64,000 bases of DNA, taken from the NCBI RefSeq assembly GCF_019112545.1, contig NW_025064887.1, positions 1,036,524-1,100,523 on the forward strand. The letters are read 5' to 3'. Under the pieces are notes generated by a model, which saw only the letters and a list, made by a program, of their open reading frames with translations, was not told the origin of the DNA and did no database searches. Each line of letters begins with the position of its first letter. Position 1 is the stretch's first letter. The DNA comes from Guyanagaster necrorhizus. Taxonomy: Eukaryota; Basidiomycota; Agaricomycetes; Agaricales; Physalacriaceae. Shown here piece by piece: positions 10,646-21,293 of the stretch. Position numbers and translations under genes: made by a program.

Positions 10646-11935
10646 ATTCGATCCCCGCCAAATGTGATGTCGCTGGAACTAGAGACGCGTCCGAGTAGTA
10701 TATATGTGTTGTCGGATTGTCATGAGAAAGATAAAAAGGTCCACCAGAAGCCAATTATATAAGACTAATCAATAAACAGAGCGAAGCAGAATAATCAAAC
10801 AACCAATGACAGTCTAGAGTCCAAAGTCTCAATTTCACTGTCCATAAGCTTTTCAATGGATATAACAGGCTCACTTAGCTGCTCCAGGTTTGCTTCAACA
10901 TCCATTATGTTGACAGCACTCTGCATGATGGATTCTTGAGAAGCTGTCATGCAATGTTCTGAAGGCATCTGAAAATGAAGCATGGACACTGTACTTCCAT
11001 CAGTCATCTCTGGGGTATGTATATCCTGCTGCTGCCCTGCCAAGAAGCATTGTGGGTTCAAGCTGGCCCTATCACAACATATTATCAGGCATTGAGCCAG
11101 CTCAGAGTGCTTCATATAGAGACAGAATTCAAAACCATCTCAGTCATTAAAAGAGGTCACTGAAGTAGGTTTTGTAGAAGGATAGAGTTCAGGAAAGTCA
11201 GGACAAGTCTTGCCTCTCTCAGATTATATCAGAGAATGATACTCAATAATGGCCCACTAGTAGATGCCAAGTTAAATGGTAAACCACATTTCTGATTCTC
11301 ATTGCCTTGACCCTAACTTTTTCTAGATAAACATCTTAAATCTATTTGCTGCTATAGTGCTGCTTCAGCCTCTTATCTAACTCCTAACTTCATGACAAAA
11401 TATTCAGATAACAGTACATGACAGATTCAAATAGTTTTATCACACTTCTAATAAGTCTATCATTATCTAACAGAGAGAAAATGGATTATAGATTGTCCTC
11501 CAAATGTTAGTGATATGCCTCAAAAATACTTCATTCTACCAGATAATAAAGAAGAAATATCACTGAGGAGAGTCTTGGATGCACAGTCCCTTCTGATTAC
11601 AAGTGCAGATGGCTCTGATAAGATGACATGACTCCTCAACTTTAAATTCCATGCAAAGGCCCTCAGATACTCAGTCAGCTAGTGTGTTCTTCCTCAGACA
11701 AAGATGAAAGCACTACTGATTAAGAGCAGCTTGCCCTTGGCTATGTCAGTAAACAAAGATAAGAAGACATTTTGGAATTCTGTCTACAGGATCATTTAGC
11801 CTGCTGCAGAGGATTTGAAACCATTTGCTAATCAGTCTGACTTTATGACATATATTGAAGAAATAAAGGGGAAGCCTGTTTTTCTCATTGATGATATCAA
11901 CAAGCTTGCCAATGCTTCATCAGATGTACACTGCA

Positions 11936-11940
11936 ATTTT
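11936..11940. repeat. Target-site duplication of the copia element, left
   Basis: The 5 bp ATTTT directly before the left LTR are repeated directly after the right LTR (16923-16927). Five base pairs is the usual Ty1/copia duplication length. Confidence 0.8.
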
Positions 11941-12181
11941 TATTGACAGAAGAATATATGTAAGTATCTACAAATAAGTGTAAGTATCATAGTCATAAGC
12001 ACAGTAGAGGTATACATACCTCAGTCGGGCACAACATGGGTGAAGCAACTGAGGCATACAGATAGGAACAGCTGGACTATATAGGTGATCAGAAAACAAC
12101 AGAAGGTGTAAGTATATATAAGGCAAATAAAGCAAGTGATCAAAAGTAAAATAAGATGAAACGTATGGATATCCTCTAACA
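11941..12181 (-). repeat. 3' LTR of the copia element (241 bp)
   Basis: Aligns with 16734-16922 apart from substitutions and one ~52-bp block (about 11968-12019) missing from the other LTR. In sense orientation it starts TGTTAGAGGATATCC and ends CTGTCAATA. The ATA end was chosen over a TG..CA end because only then do the flanks give a perfect ATTTT duplication and does the primer site abut the other LTR. Confidence 0.85.
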
Positions 12182-12194
12182 CTCTCCCATATCC
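12182..12194 (-). other. Probable polypurine tract
   Basis: On the minus strand GGATATGGGAGAG directly precedes the 3' LTR, the expected place for the plus-strand primer. It is not a pure purine run. Confidence 0.5.
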
Positions 12195-15100
12195 ATTCAA
12201 TCTACTAGGATAACATTGAGCATCTTGAGGTAACCATTGTGTGTGTCATGAAGCAAGGGTTTAGTGAACATATCTGCAGAGTTTGCATTCTCTTGAACAA
12301 ACTCGATATGTAATTTGCTGTTCTTCATGAGCTCCCTAATGAAATGCTCTCAAATATGGATATGCTTGACTTTCTGATGAGACTGTGTATTTGTTGTTAA
12401 TGCTACAGCACCCTGGTTGTCACTATATAATACACTAGAGTGAAGTTGAGGTAGTTGGACCTCATCCATCCAAGACAATATCCACATCATCTGTTGCACT
12501 GCATGAGTAAGGAAAATGTATTTAGCCTCAACAGTGAATAGAGCAACAGTAGCCTGATGCTTTGAGCTTTAGCAAATCAGACCACCTGCCATGGTGAAGA
12601 CATAGCCAGACATTGAACGAGTTGTATCTCTACAACCTCTATAGTCTGTATCTACAAATCCAACAGATGTTAGCAGCTGCTCATACAAGAAGGAGATACC
12701 AAGGTCTATTGTCCTCTTTATATACCCAAGAACATGTATTAATACTTTCTAGTGCTCTATTCCTGAGTTGGACTGGAAGTGAGCAAGCAGGCTCACAGGG
12801 AAGCACAAGTTGGAATGAGTTGCAAGCTGTCCCTATATAACACAGCCTAGCAGTTGTCAGTATGAGAATCTTTCCATAGTGTCCTTCTCTGCTTGAGTAT
12901 TCAGAGACTGTGACATGTCGAGTACAATTCTGACAAGTAGAGAGGTGGTCCATGATCATATATATTTAAGATTGAAGTCCAGAAATACATTCTCCTAATA
13001 TGGACACTGCAAGAAGGTGATGGTACCAGCCTCAAGGTCTTGTTCAATCTTCATCCTCAGAAAGTAATAGTTCTCCTCCATATCGGTGAGCTTCTATTTC
13101 TTCTCTAATTCCTTCTTCCATTGGCTTGCCTCCTCTGTAGTTGATGATACTCCTCACATATCATCAGTGTAAGTATCTGTGATGGTATACTCATCTCCAG
13201 GCTTGCCAGTGGTGTATACACATGGGTCTGCCTTCGATGCACAGTATCCAAGGTCTTCATAGGTTTTCTTAAGTGTCTCGAATCAATCATGGCCACCCTG
13301 TATAGTCTCATAAATAGTATAGACAAGTTTGCACATTTTATCCTCTTGTCCTTTGACTATGTACTCTGGGGGCTGACATATATAGATGTTTTCTTTTGTC
13401 TCGCTATTCAAGTATGCCAAAATAAAGTCCACTTGCCATAGGACAAGATCAAGCTTTGCTGCAACAGCAGCCAACATCTATACAGATTCGAGATGGATCA
13501 CCACAGCCTAAGTGTCATTATAGTTGAGTCCATACTGTTGAGTGTAACCCTTCCCAATGAGCCTTGCCTTGTTCCTGATCCAGTTACCATCGCTATCCCA
13601 TTTCATACTATAGACCCATTTACAATCCATCATGTTCACACCTACTAATCTGTTGACTAGGTCCCATGTATGCTTCATCATATGCATTTGGTATTCCATA
13701 TTCATAGCTGCCTTCCATCACTCTTTATTAATATACAGTGCATCTTGATGATTTCATAGAATATATGGATCAGGTGGATTACCAGAAGCTATTGAAGCAT
13801 GTGGCTGTTTGCTGTTAGTTGTCCAGTCATTTTCACTTGCATGGGCCTCAGCCTCTCATTGCTTTGACATCAGAGATTTGGCAGCATCAGCATTGGGATG
13901 CATTAAGCATGTTGATCAGTGAAGAGTTGATTCTATAGGAGCATCTGGCATTTGCTTAGTTGGCTCAGTTGGCTCAGTTGATATAGGCATCTTGGTATGA
14001 GTAGAAATGATGAGTGCAGGTTCATCCTCCATCTCCCCCACACTCACACTTTGGTGTGCTGGTCCTTTATCAAAGATGATATCATGAGATATAAACACAT
14101 ATCTCAATTGATCAAGTACATAGTAATTGGACTCTGAGTATCCCAGAAAGATGCATTTCTTTGATTGATCATCAAGTTTGCTTCTACTATCTGCCAAAAC
14201 TCTGCCAGTTATAGGTTTTTTTGTCCAGCAAGTGGATTCAAACACTTGTAAAAATCTAACATCCTATCATTGCTTCAAAAAGCCCTCTTCTGGTACCACT
14301 CTAAGATAGCGACTCAAAGAAATAAGGTTTTGCATAAAGATTGACATAAAGGTGGCCTCAGTCCAGTAGCAGTCAGCAAAGCCAGAGTCACTTAGTAAAG
14401 CTCTTATATCCTCCATGATAATGCATAAGACATGTTCAGCTAATCCATTCTGAGCTGATAAGTGGGGTGCAGTTAATTTCAGGATGATCTTATGCTCCTC
14501 ACAATATTGTTTCCACTTTACTCTTGCAAAAGTATGATCAGCATATATATGCTTAAGCTTTCAGCCAGTCTGAGCCTCAGCCATACACCTGTATCTGTCA
14601 AATACAGCTATGGTAGTGTTGTCTACTTTGTCTGCTAGAAATTCCCCCACCTTGAATGATGTATCACTATCAACAAATATCATCATATAAGTCTTTTCAC
14701 TTGGTGATGCTATTCGAGATGGTCTTCACAAATCTGTTGCAATAAGCTCTAGTAGGTCAATGTTGGGATTGATGGGCTCATCGAAGGGATGGCAAGCATG
14801 TCTCACTAGAATACAGTCTTCACAGTGTCCCTGGATAGGCTTTGAGATAATTTTCAAGCCATCCATCAGTCTTTTTGATGTTATCTCCTTGATTTTTGCA
14901 GAGCTTATGTAGACAAAATGATGGTGCTAAGTATTCAGTGAAGTGGGAAATAAGTGGAATGCTATAACTTGAGGGCTGGGTGCAGCATCCAGCATATACA
15001 TGCCATCTGAGCCTCACCCAGCAAAGACCTCTTTATCAGATTTATTCTAGACAACTGCATGGCCATCAGAGAATACAGTTGACAATCCAGCCTTGTCTAA

Positions 15101-16432
15101 GGCACTTACAGAGATAAGATTTGTGGCAAGTGAAGATAAATGCAAGGTATTTTTGAAGGTGAGCTTAACATCTCTTCCATTCAGTCTGAAGACCTTTGTT
15201 GCTGTACCCTGGTCTAGGATCTCGAATGTTTCTTTTCCCTCAACTGCAGATAAGCCAGTATAGAAGGCTACTAGTGTGTACTCTGTGAAGTCATCACAAT
15301 TCTTGAAGAAGTAGTTGCTTGTGCCAGAATCTATGAAAGTTAGAATGATAGCTGAAGTATAGCTTTCAAATATAGTTGTGACAAAGGCTGTTGTAGCAGA
15401 GTCAGCCTTGCATGTAAAATATCCTACATTCTCGATATTGGCCTTACAAATGTCTATACTCTCAATAGAAGGTATCTCATCATCTCCAGCAACGTTTTCA
15501 TCATCAGAGTCATCAACATCAGTGAGAGAGAGCATTTTGAGGTCTGTCTCTTCTTCAACCTTTGACATCAATATAGTGCTGCTCTCTGTTTTATCCTAGC
15601 ACCAGAAAGAATGGGTATCATTCCACTTATATATTCTCTTGCCAGTGCTGTCATCCTTAATTACAATGCCATCATTATCACAATTGACTTCTACTGTAGT
15701 AGCATGTGCAGCAAGTATAAAATACCTCATAGTATTGGCCATGGTGTTCAAGATTGTCTGGTTTGCATGGTAAGGTCAGCCAAAATTGGCAGGAAATTAT
15801 CCTTTTTTTCCTCCTCCTGGCCAATAACAATTCTTGGTGATGTATCTAGTCTTATCACAGGTCTTGCAATCTGAATTATGACATCTATGTACTATGACAG
15901 AGGTTCCGACTCCAGCTGCAAGTGCTTGGGAGTTGGCAGGACCTTTACCTGCTGCATGAAGCATAGTGGCATGGGTTTGGAGATGGAAAAACATATCAGA
16001 GGACATTGGCATGTCATATAAACTTGGGAGGATAGGCATCCAGTGATTAGTCAGGATTATCAAGCAAATAATTATTCCCTTGAACTCCTGATCACTCAAT
16101 GCTGTGGTTTGAAGGTCATTCACAGCTCATCATTTCATGTGCAAGTTAGCGATGTGAATATTGATATCACTGTTTCCATCAAACTTTGCCACATTCAGTG
16201 ATACCTCAGCCTTGGAAAGAGCCATATCTATTTTCTTTGTGTGTTCTGCAGCAATAGAGTCCCAGCATTCCTTTGCCATTCCATTGGTCTTGACCCTTAG
16301 ACCAATAGAGTCAAGAATATTGAGGACAATGTTCGAGTGAGTGAGCTGATCACAAAAGACCCACTTGTCATATAAGGGAGAGGATGAGTATATGGGAGTA
16401 GGATCTGGTGGAAGAGATGTGGTAGTAGCCAT
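12195..16432 (-). pseudogene. copia gag-pol, inactivated
   Basis: Gag starts at 16432 (MATTTSLPPDPTP) with a UBN2-type Gag region (LYDKWVFCDQLTHSNIV, AKECWDSIAAEHTKK). A Cys-rich knuckle (CHNSDCKTCDKTRY) lies near 15850. The protease motif is DSGTSNYFF near 15315, followed by LHLSSLATNLISVSALDKAG. The integrase shows CEDCILVRHACHPFDEP, a DDE-type core with TAPHLSAQNGLAEH near 14460, and the tail KCIFLGYSE near 14140. Reverse transcriptase has WVYSMKWDSDGNWIRNKARL near 13600, LWQVDFILAYLNS near 13420 and the active site as YTDDM near 13160. RNase H ends with FVQENANSADMFTKPL near 12280. In-frame stops occur in several places, including the end of RT and the RNase H. Confidence 0.88.
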
Positions 16433-16715
16433 GACTGTGGTAGTGATGGCAGAGATGGCAGGACAGACAGTAGTTCCTGCAATATATCCCTATAGGCCTT
16501 TTTCCTTTAGTAACTCAGTAAGTTGGAGTTTTCATGAGGCATAGTTCTTCTCGTTAAAATGGCTACTCATTTCAGGGAGAATAGTGACTCCTGACATTGA
16601 TGACATCATTTAGGAGTGTAGTGTAAAGTGGTGAGGGTAGTGGTATGGTATAAATTCAAGTGATAAGTTGAGTCGAAATTCCATTGCATATTCTTCTTGA
16701 CTGAGTAGTTATAGA

Positions 16716-16733
16716 CAATGGGGTCTCATAACC
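16716..16733 (-). other. tRNA primer-binding site of the copia element
   Basis: On the minus strand GGTTATGAGACCCCATTG starts directly after the 5' LTR. GGTTATGAG-type sites are typical of fungal copia elements, as I recall. I did not match it to a specific tRNA. Confidence 0.6.
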
Positions 16734-16922
16734 TATTGACAGAAGAATATATGTAAGTATCTCAGTCGAGCACAATGTGGGTGAAGCAACTGAGGCATAC
16801 AGATAGGAACAGCTGGACTATATAGGTGATCAGAAAATGACAGGAGGTGTAAGTATATATAAGGCAAATAAAGCAAGTGATCAAAAGTAAGATAAGATGA
16901 AACATATGGATATTCTCCAACA
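16734..16922 (-). repeat. 5' LTR of the copia element (189 bp)
   Basis: In sense orientation it begins TGTTGGAGAATATCC and ends CTGTCAATA next to the primer-binding site. It is ~52 bp shorter than the 3' LTR. LTRs are identical at insertion, so the substitutions and the indel show that this is not a recent insertion. Confidence 0.85.
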
Positions 16923-16927
16923 ATTTT
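16923..16927. repeat. Target-site duplication of the copia element, right
   Basis: ATTTT, identical to 11936-11940. Counting one copy only, the ATPase-like reading frame continues across the insertion point without a shift. Confidence 0.8.
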
Positions 16928-17942
16928 TTCTCTGTTCTTTTTATTCTTCAGAAAATACTCTTTAAATTCTATATCATTGCTACAGGAATGTAGGACACTT
17001 AAAACTTGGAGATTACATCAAGTATAGAATCCTTCAAACTGTCTGTTGATGCTCAGGTCTCTTACTTTTCTCATTCACAAGTGGAGAATCTCTTCAACAA
17101 GTTTCAGAATGATAATCATTTCATTCTTGATCTCAATGTTGTCTGTGATATATAGTTGAAGTCTGATGGATGCATAGTAGATTGCATTTAATCTAAATTA
17201 TTTCTGATTCAAGCCACATAGCCATTCAGCTACAGTCTGCTTTTCCAAATGGCAAGTGATACATGTTGGATCTGATTATCATGTAGCACCTGTAATTTAT
17301 CTTAGATAAACTGTCTTGTATTCTTAGTGAAGTCAGCCTCCTGCTGATAAATTTAAATAACAGTCTTAGTAAGTCTTTACTGTGCCAAGTAACAGCCTTA
17401 GTAAAGATTACTGTGGCTAACTTAGTTCTTCATAAAGTACTTTGCTGGCAGTCCATCAGGGTTTGCACAATGATAATCATGATATCATGGCCTAATCAGG
17501 CATGAGAGCAGTGCAGAGTTTAGATTGTGATATAACCACAGGATATTAATAGGGGATCCACAATCAAATGTGCCTGGTAATAGCATGTTGAGAGGGGAAA
17601 TGGGAGTGAAAGTTGGTAGAATAGCTCATTTTGCTTAGTTCAATGCTGGGGCATCCAGGAGTTGTACCAATGCATCAGCCTCAGCCCAGCTTACAACAGG
17701 ATGCTCCAGGTGTTCCAAAAATCTGATGTGAACAATAAGATAACCTTCCTCTGCTATTACTTCATTGGGTAGGATGCTTCCACTATGTCCAAGGGAAGGA
17801 TAGGTTCAACTCCTGTTGCTACTTATCTGGATCCCATTTGCATCCCTGTTAATGAGACTGACTTCACTGATTCCTTGACTGCCAAGAGAATGCTGGTCAA
17901 TATGTGCATCTGGACTGAATATTGGATGGCTTCAGCATTTGC

Positions 17943-18359
17943 CGACGGCTTCTTACGCAGAATGCTGCTCTCACCCCGATATCCTATACATCCTCAAGCG
18001 TAAGATTTCATGACAGCGGTCAGTAAATAGGCGTGATCGCGATGAAATTCCTCAATGCTGCATAATCAACTCGACTATCGTAACGGGTTTGGATCAATTC
18101 ATATAACAAATGTAAGCTCTGGGATCCGGGATAGTAGGTACCGTGACATTGAGGTGTCCAACAGTGAACGCCAGTACGGAATGCTTTACAGAGAATACCA
18201 AGTTCCTACATTTTGAGACTGCTCAGAATCCGTAATCTGTACTCCATTGCATGGGAGATATATTTAATAAAAGCATCACTTTACTTAAACTTCTGTTAGA
18301 CTACTTTAACTCTGTATACCATACAAATATCTTACACAAACAAGATTTTTTTGTTCGAA
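17943..18359. other. Gene-free stretch before the P450 3' end
   Basis: CpG content returns to normal from 17943. No exon is recognisable; this probably includes the 3' untranslated region of the minus-strand P450. Confidence 0.4.
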
Positions 18360-20583
18360 CTAGGGCGCCAGATCTGCAGTCTGCTCAACAAGTTTCTTAG
18401 AAAGCTCGCTCCTCGGAGTGATAGTACATTTGAAAGGCAAAGGATGTCTAAAGGGCGAGATGAAGATGAAACAAGACAAAGGTCACTTGTGAACTCACGA
18501 TATCATTCCCGATGCAAACGCCGCTTTCGTCGATACGGGTTTCCCGTTTTCATCATATGCCGGGGAAATATCAAAGGCGCTGAGAATGCATGCCACGGAT
18601 ATCCAGAGCTGGCCTTCAGCCATGAACCTTCCCGGGCAAATACGACGTCCGTATCCAAAAGCTACTGAGACGTGGTCGAACACCGGACTGCCTTTCCCAA
18701 TGCCGAGGAATCGCTCGGGATTGAATCTTCCAGGATCTGGGTAAGTGACTGGATCGTGTAAGATGGTCCTGGTCAATAGAGTGAGTTACTGCGAGGGGAC
18801 GAGAAGGTAGCGATGAACTAACCAGCTATTGCCGACCATTGTGGTGCCCGCGGGAATGAAATAGCCGTTGTATTCGTCGTCGTGCGTCACCATATGCGGT
18901 AGACCTGCGAATCCATCGATACTTGTCTTGTAGAACCTCCTGTGAGTGTTACTTACCGAGAGGCGCGACAGGATTCCATCTGCAAAGATATCAGCTTGAA
19001 CATAGCGTCACTCGTCAGGCCAAAAGAAACCACCTAAGTACCTCCCTGACTACGGCGTCAACGTAAGGAAGAGACCCACGGTCGCTAAAGTCAGGAAGTC
19101 GGTCGTTCCCAATGACAGTGTCGATTTCGCGTCTTGCTTTGCTTTGGACGTCGGAATACAGTACCATAGCGAGCATGAACGAAGAAAGGGAAGAAACAGT
19201 CTACACATTAACATGTAAGCTAGAGTATGGGAAGATACAAGCATGGTCGCACGCTTTCAGCCCCGGCTGCCAGAAGAGTGATTAGGATACGAATGAAGAC
19301 GATGTGAAAGGGGTAGCGCACCGGCCAAGGCAAGTCCTGCACAATTACGAATCGTATCCTCCTGCTGCTTGTTTTCTTTCTTTGCCTCCAAGTCGTCGAG
19401 AAGGTAGGAAACAAAGCAGGGAGCAGCGGTTCCTTGTTTCTGTACATTGAAAGTTAAACCTTACAAGCATAAGAAAATAGCGACAAGACCGACCAACGCG
19501 TTCTTAACGGCCTCATAAGGAGCATCGCGCATTTCCAAGACTGCTTTCCTCCAGTCACGAGCTTTCCTCTTGAATTCGGCGAAAGGCATGAATTCGGGGA
19601 TGTGTTTGACTGTTGTGGTGAAGGTTAAGCTATGCATACAAGGAACATGATGTGAGGACGTACGAATAGGAAAGATGTCGACGAGAAAAGCTCCAGGATG
19701 TGCGGCTTTAGCCATCCCATCCAAGGCCTTCTCTGCCACGGTGATGTATCGATCGTCTTCATCCGATACTTCTATCCCGTACGTGACGTTCATGATCGTG
19801 CTGGCTGAATTACTACATTAAGAAACTGTCAATAAGCAACGAGCTCTCTGGAACACAATGGTACCCACTGGCGAAGATGCTCCAGTAATTCTCCGGGTTC
19901 GTGTAGCAGACGACGAAGCAGCTTATGAGCTTCTTTAAGTTGAATGGGCCAGTAGACTGACACGACGGAAGATTGGAAGTGAGCATGGAATATTTTGCGA
20001 TGTGCTTTCCAGCGGTCGCCTATGGGGGAATTAATCAGAAATTAAAGATCAAAGAAGTCGGGGAGAGACGACGTACCATATGGCATATGGCCGAAACTCC
20101 AGTCCCAGCCCATTCTAGAGCGTCGTTAGGATACAGACCATTAATCAAGGCGAAATGGCGCACAAGTCATTGATCATGGGAAGTTCATTACGGTCAGAAT
20201 AGTTCGAAGAGCGCTTCTCGAATAAATCATTTGCAACCTGATAAGTGTTGACGACCAAGATCGTTTTCCCGAAGACACTCAAAAAAACGAGGTCACCTAC
20301 ACTACTGTCAGATAAAACTCTCGAGATGTCAGGAGGGCTCACCATGTTCTCGAGCAAGCTTGTTGTACCGAGCAGCTTCACTGTCGCGAGGGATATCCAG
20401 AAGATTCCCGACAAGCGGAAGAGGCTTAGGTCCAGGAGGGAATGGAAGGCGACGAGGGTTGGTACGCAGACGCACCTGCCTCCTGCGTATCAAATATGAG
20501 AAGAATAACACTCCAATGACGACGAAAAGGGGCACTTTCACTCTGCCCTGCATGACGTTGCGTATCGCGAGGTTGAAATCCAT
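18360..20583 (-). CDS. Cytochrome P450 monooxygenase, multi-exon
   Basis: A complete microsomal P450 in more than ten exons. The start at 20583 gives MDFNLAIRNVM and a membrane anchor (VPLFVVIGVLFFSYLI) with a following Arg stretch and the proline hinge LPFPPGPKPLPLVGN. The exons then give DRWKAHRKIFHAHF (helix C), the I-helix region ending AGAES (near 19260), the ExxR motif as AVVREVLRW (near 19040), PHMVTHDDEYNGYFIPAGT, PERF, and the haem loop FGYGRRICPG with the Cys ligand (near 18640). It ends TADLAP with TAG at 18360-18362. The FGYGRRICPG form and overall pattern recall the CYP64/OrdA-like P450s abundant in Agaricomycetes. The substrate is unknown. It would need the NADPH-P450 reductase. 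No other secondary-metabolite core gene is adjacent. Confidence 0.92.
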
Positions 20584-20631
20584 GACGGGCAAGAAAACAA
20601 GAAAGAGCACTGGGCAATCACTTTTTCCAGC

Positions 20632-20639
20632 TTTTTATA
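20632..20639 (-). promoter_or_regulatory. TATA box of the P450 gene
   Basis: TATAAAAA on the minus strand, about 50 bp before the chosen ATG at 20583. This supports that ATG over the upstream one at 20610. Confidence 0.5.
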
Positions 20640-21293
20640 CATCGGCGTAGAGGGCGGTTTCTCATTGGCGAGTTTATTGTCCTATCCCCAATCAGGTCAG
20701 GGCACAAGGAAAAGTGCGTCATATTAATCAAGAAAAAGGCTATCAGTTTCTCGGTTCGGTCAGAAAATAAACTAGAGCCTTTGTTCCGACCCAGGTATGG
20801 ACAAGTCGCTTGCGTCCTTGATCGACGGACCCAAATTGATAAAGCCGCCGGAAGACGATAAAGTAAGACAGTTATTTTTGAACAACGACTGGTCTCAGAT
20901 CAGGCTTTATAGCATGAGATTGGGTATGTCCAAGTGATCGCCAATATTGAAAATTGAACATTTTTCCGTCGCTCTGAGAACCTAGAATGTTCTGGAAGAC
21001 ACCACGCCTCAGTGAATGAAAAGGAGATTGTATATAACAGGCGCACCGGTGACATTTTGGCTAATGAATGTTGCCACCTAACGTGTTTTCGCCTCGATTT
21101 TCCCCAAGATGATGCGTACCATATGTAATTTACAATAATACAACAACATACGATAGTATACACAGCAATTCGGTGGTACATAGTCGATAGAACGTGAATA
21201 TCTAACTCCCTAAGACAAAATTGCACGCGAATCAGTCAAACCACCCACAGAGGAACAAGATCGGTGAACCTTGAGAAATGCTAAATCCAAATT
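20640..21293. other. Intergenic region upstream of the P450 gene
   Basis: About 650 bp with no recognisable exon. It holds the P450 promoter and the 3' flank of the GTPBP-like gene. Confidence 0.35.

Larger units (their letters stand above)
11941..16922 (-). mobile_element. Ty1/copia LTR retrotransposon, complete in structure but decayed
   Basis: A 4982-bp element read on the minus strand. It has LTRs at both ends, a primer-binding site next to the 5' LTR, a purine-rich tract next to the 3' LTR, and a perfect 5-bp target duplication. Domain order is Gag, zinc knuckle, protease, integrase, reverse transcriptase, RNase H, which is the copia order. It sits inside the older ATPase-like relic. 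Multiple stops and frame changes in pol mean it cannot make its own proteins. Confidence 0.9.
11480..17200 (+). pseudogene. Decayed ATPase-like gene, split by the copia insertion
   Basis: The plus-strand frame at ~11480-11940 reads QKYFILPDNKEEISLRR, a degraded P-loop region (SADGSDKMT in place of a GKT), then KDKKTFWNSVYRII and GKPVFLIDDINKLANASSD, which has Walker-B character. The same frame resumes after the copia element at ~16928 with FSVLFILQKILFKFYIIATG, and further on SHSQVENLFNKF. This order resembles the AAA-ATPase-like domain found in large Crinkler-like families of basidiomycete and glomeromycete fungi, as I recall it. Several in-frame stops (11 kb arm: after DKMT, SVS, YRII; right arm: after IATGM and DT) make it non-functional. 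Much of the decay fits CpG loss. The family assignment is tentative. Confidence 0.5.
10784..17942. other. AT-rich, CpG-depleted island with nested decayed elements
   Basis: Base composition changes sharply from the gene-rich flanks. I find no CG dinucleotide in 10784-11940 nor in 16923-17942, about 2.2 kb in all, while TG and CA are plentiful. The copia element nested between these arms has sparse but present CGs. The last CG on the left is at 10782-10783 and the next on the right at 17943-17944, so the outer boundaries are abrupt. This pattern is known from CpG methylation followed by deamination of repeats. Apart from the ATPase relic and the copia element nothing is recognisable; 17201-17942 and 10784-11479 hold only stop-ridden frames. 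Confidence 0.85.

Noticed and set aside
10795..11115. 106-codon minus-strand frame in the CpG-free arm
   Set aside because: No motif, wrong strand relative to the ATPase relic, and open frames of this size are easy to get in AT-biased, CpG-free DNA.
17785..18003. 72-codon plus-strand frame at the right edge of the island
   Set aside because: It may be the last piece of the relic, but no motif is recognisable and it crosses the composition boundary at 17943.
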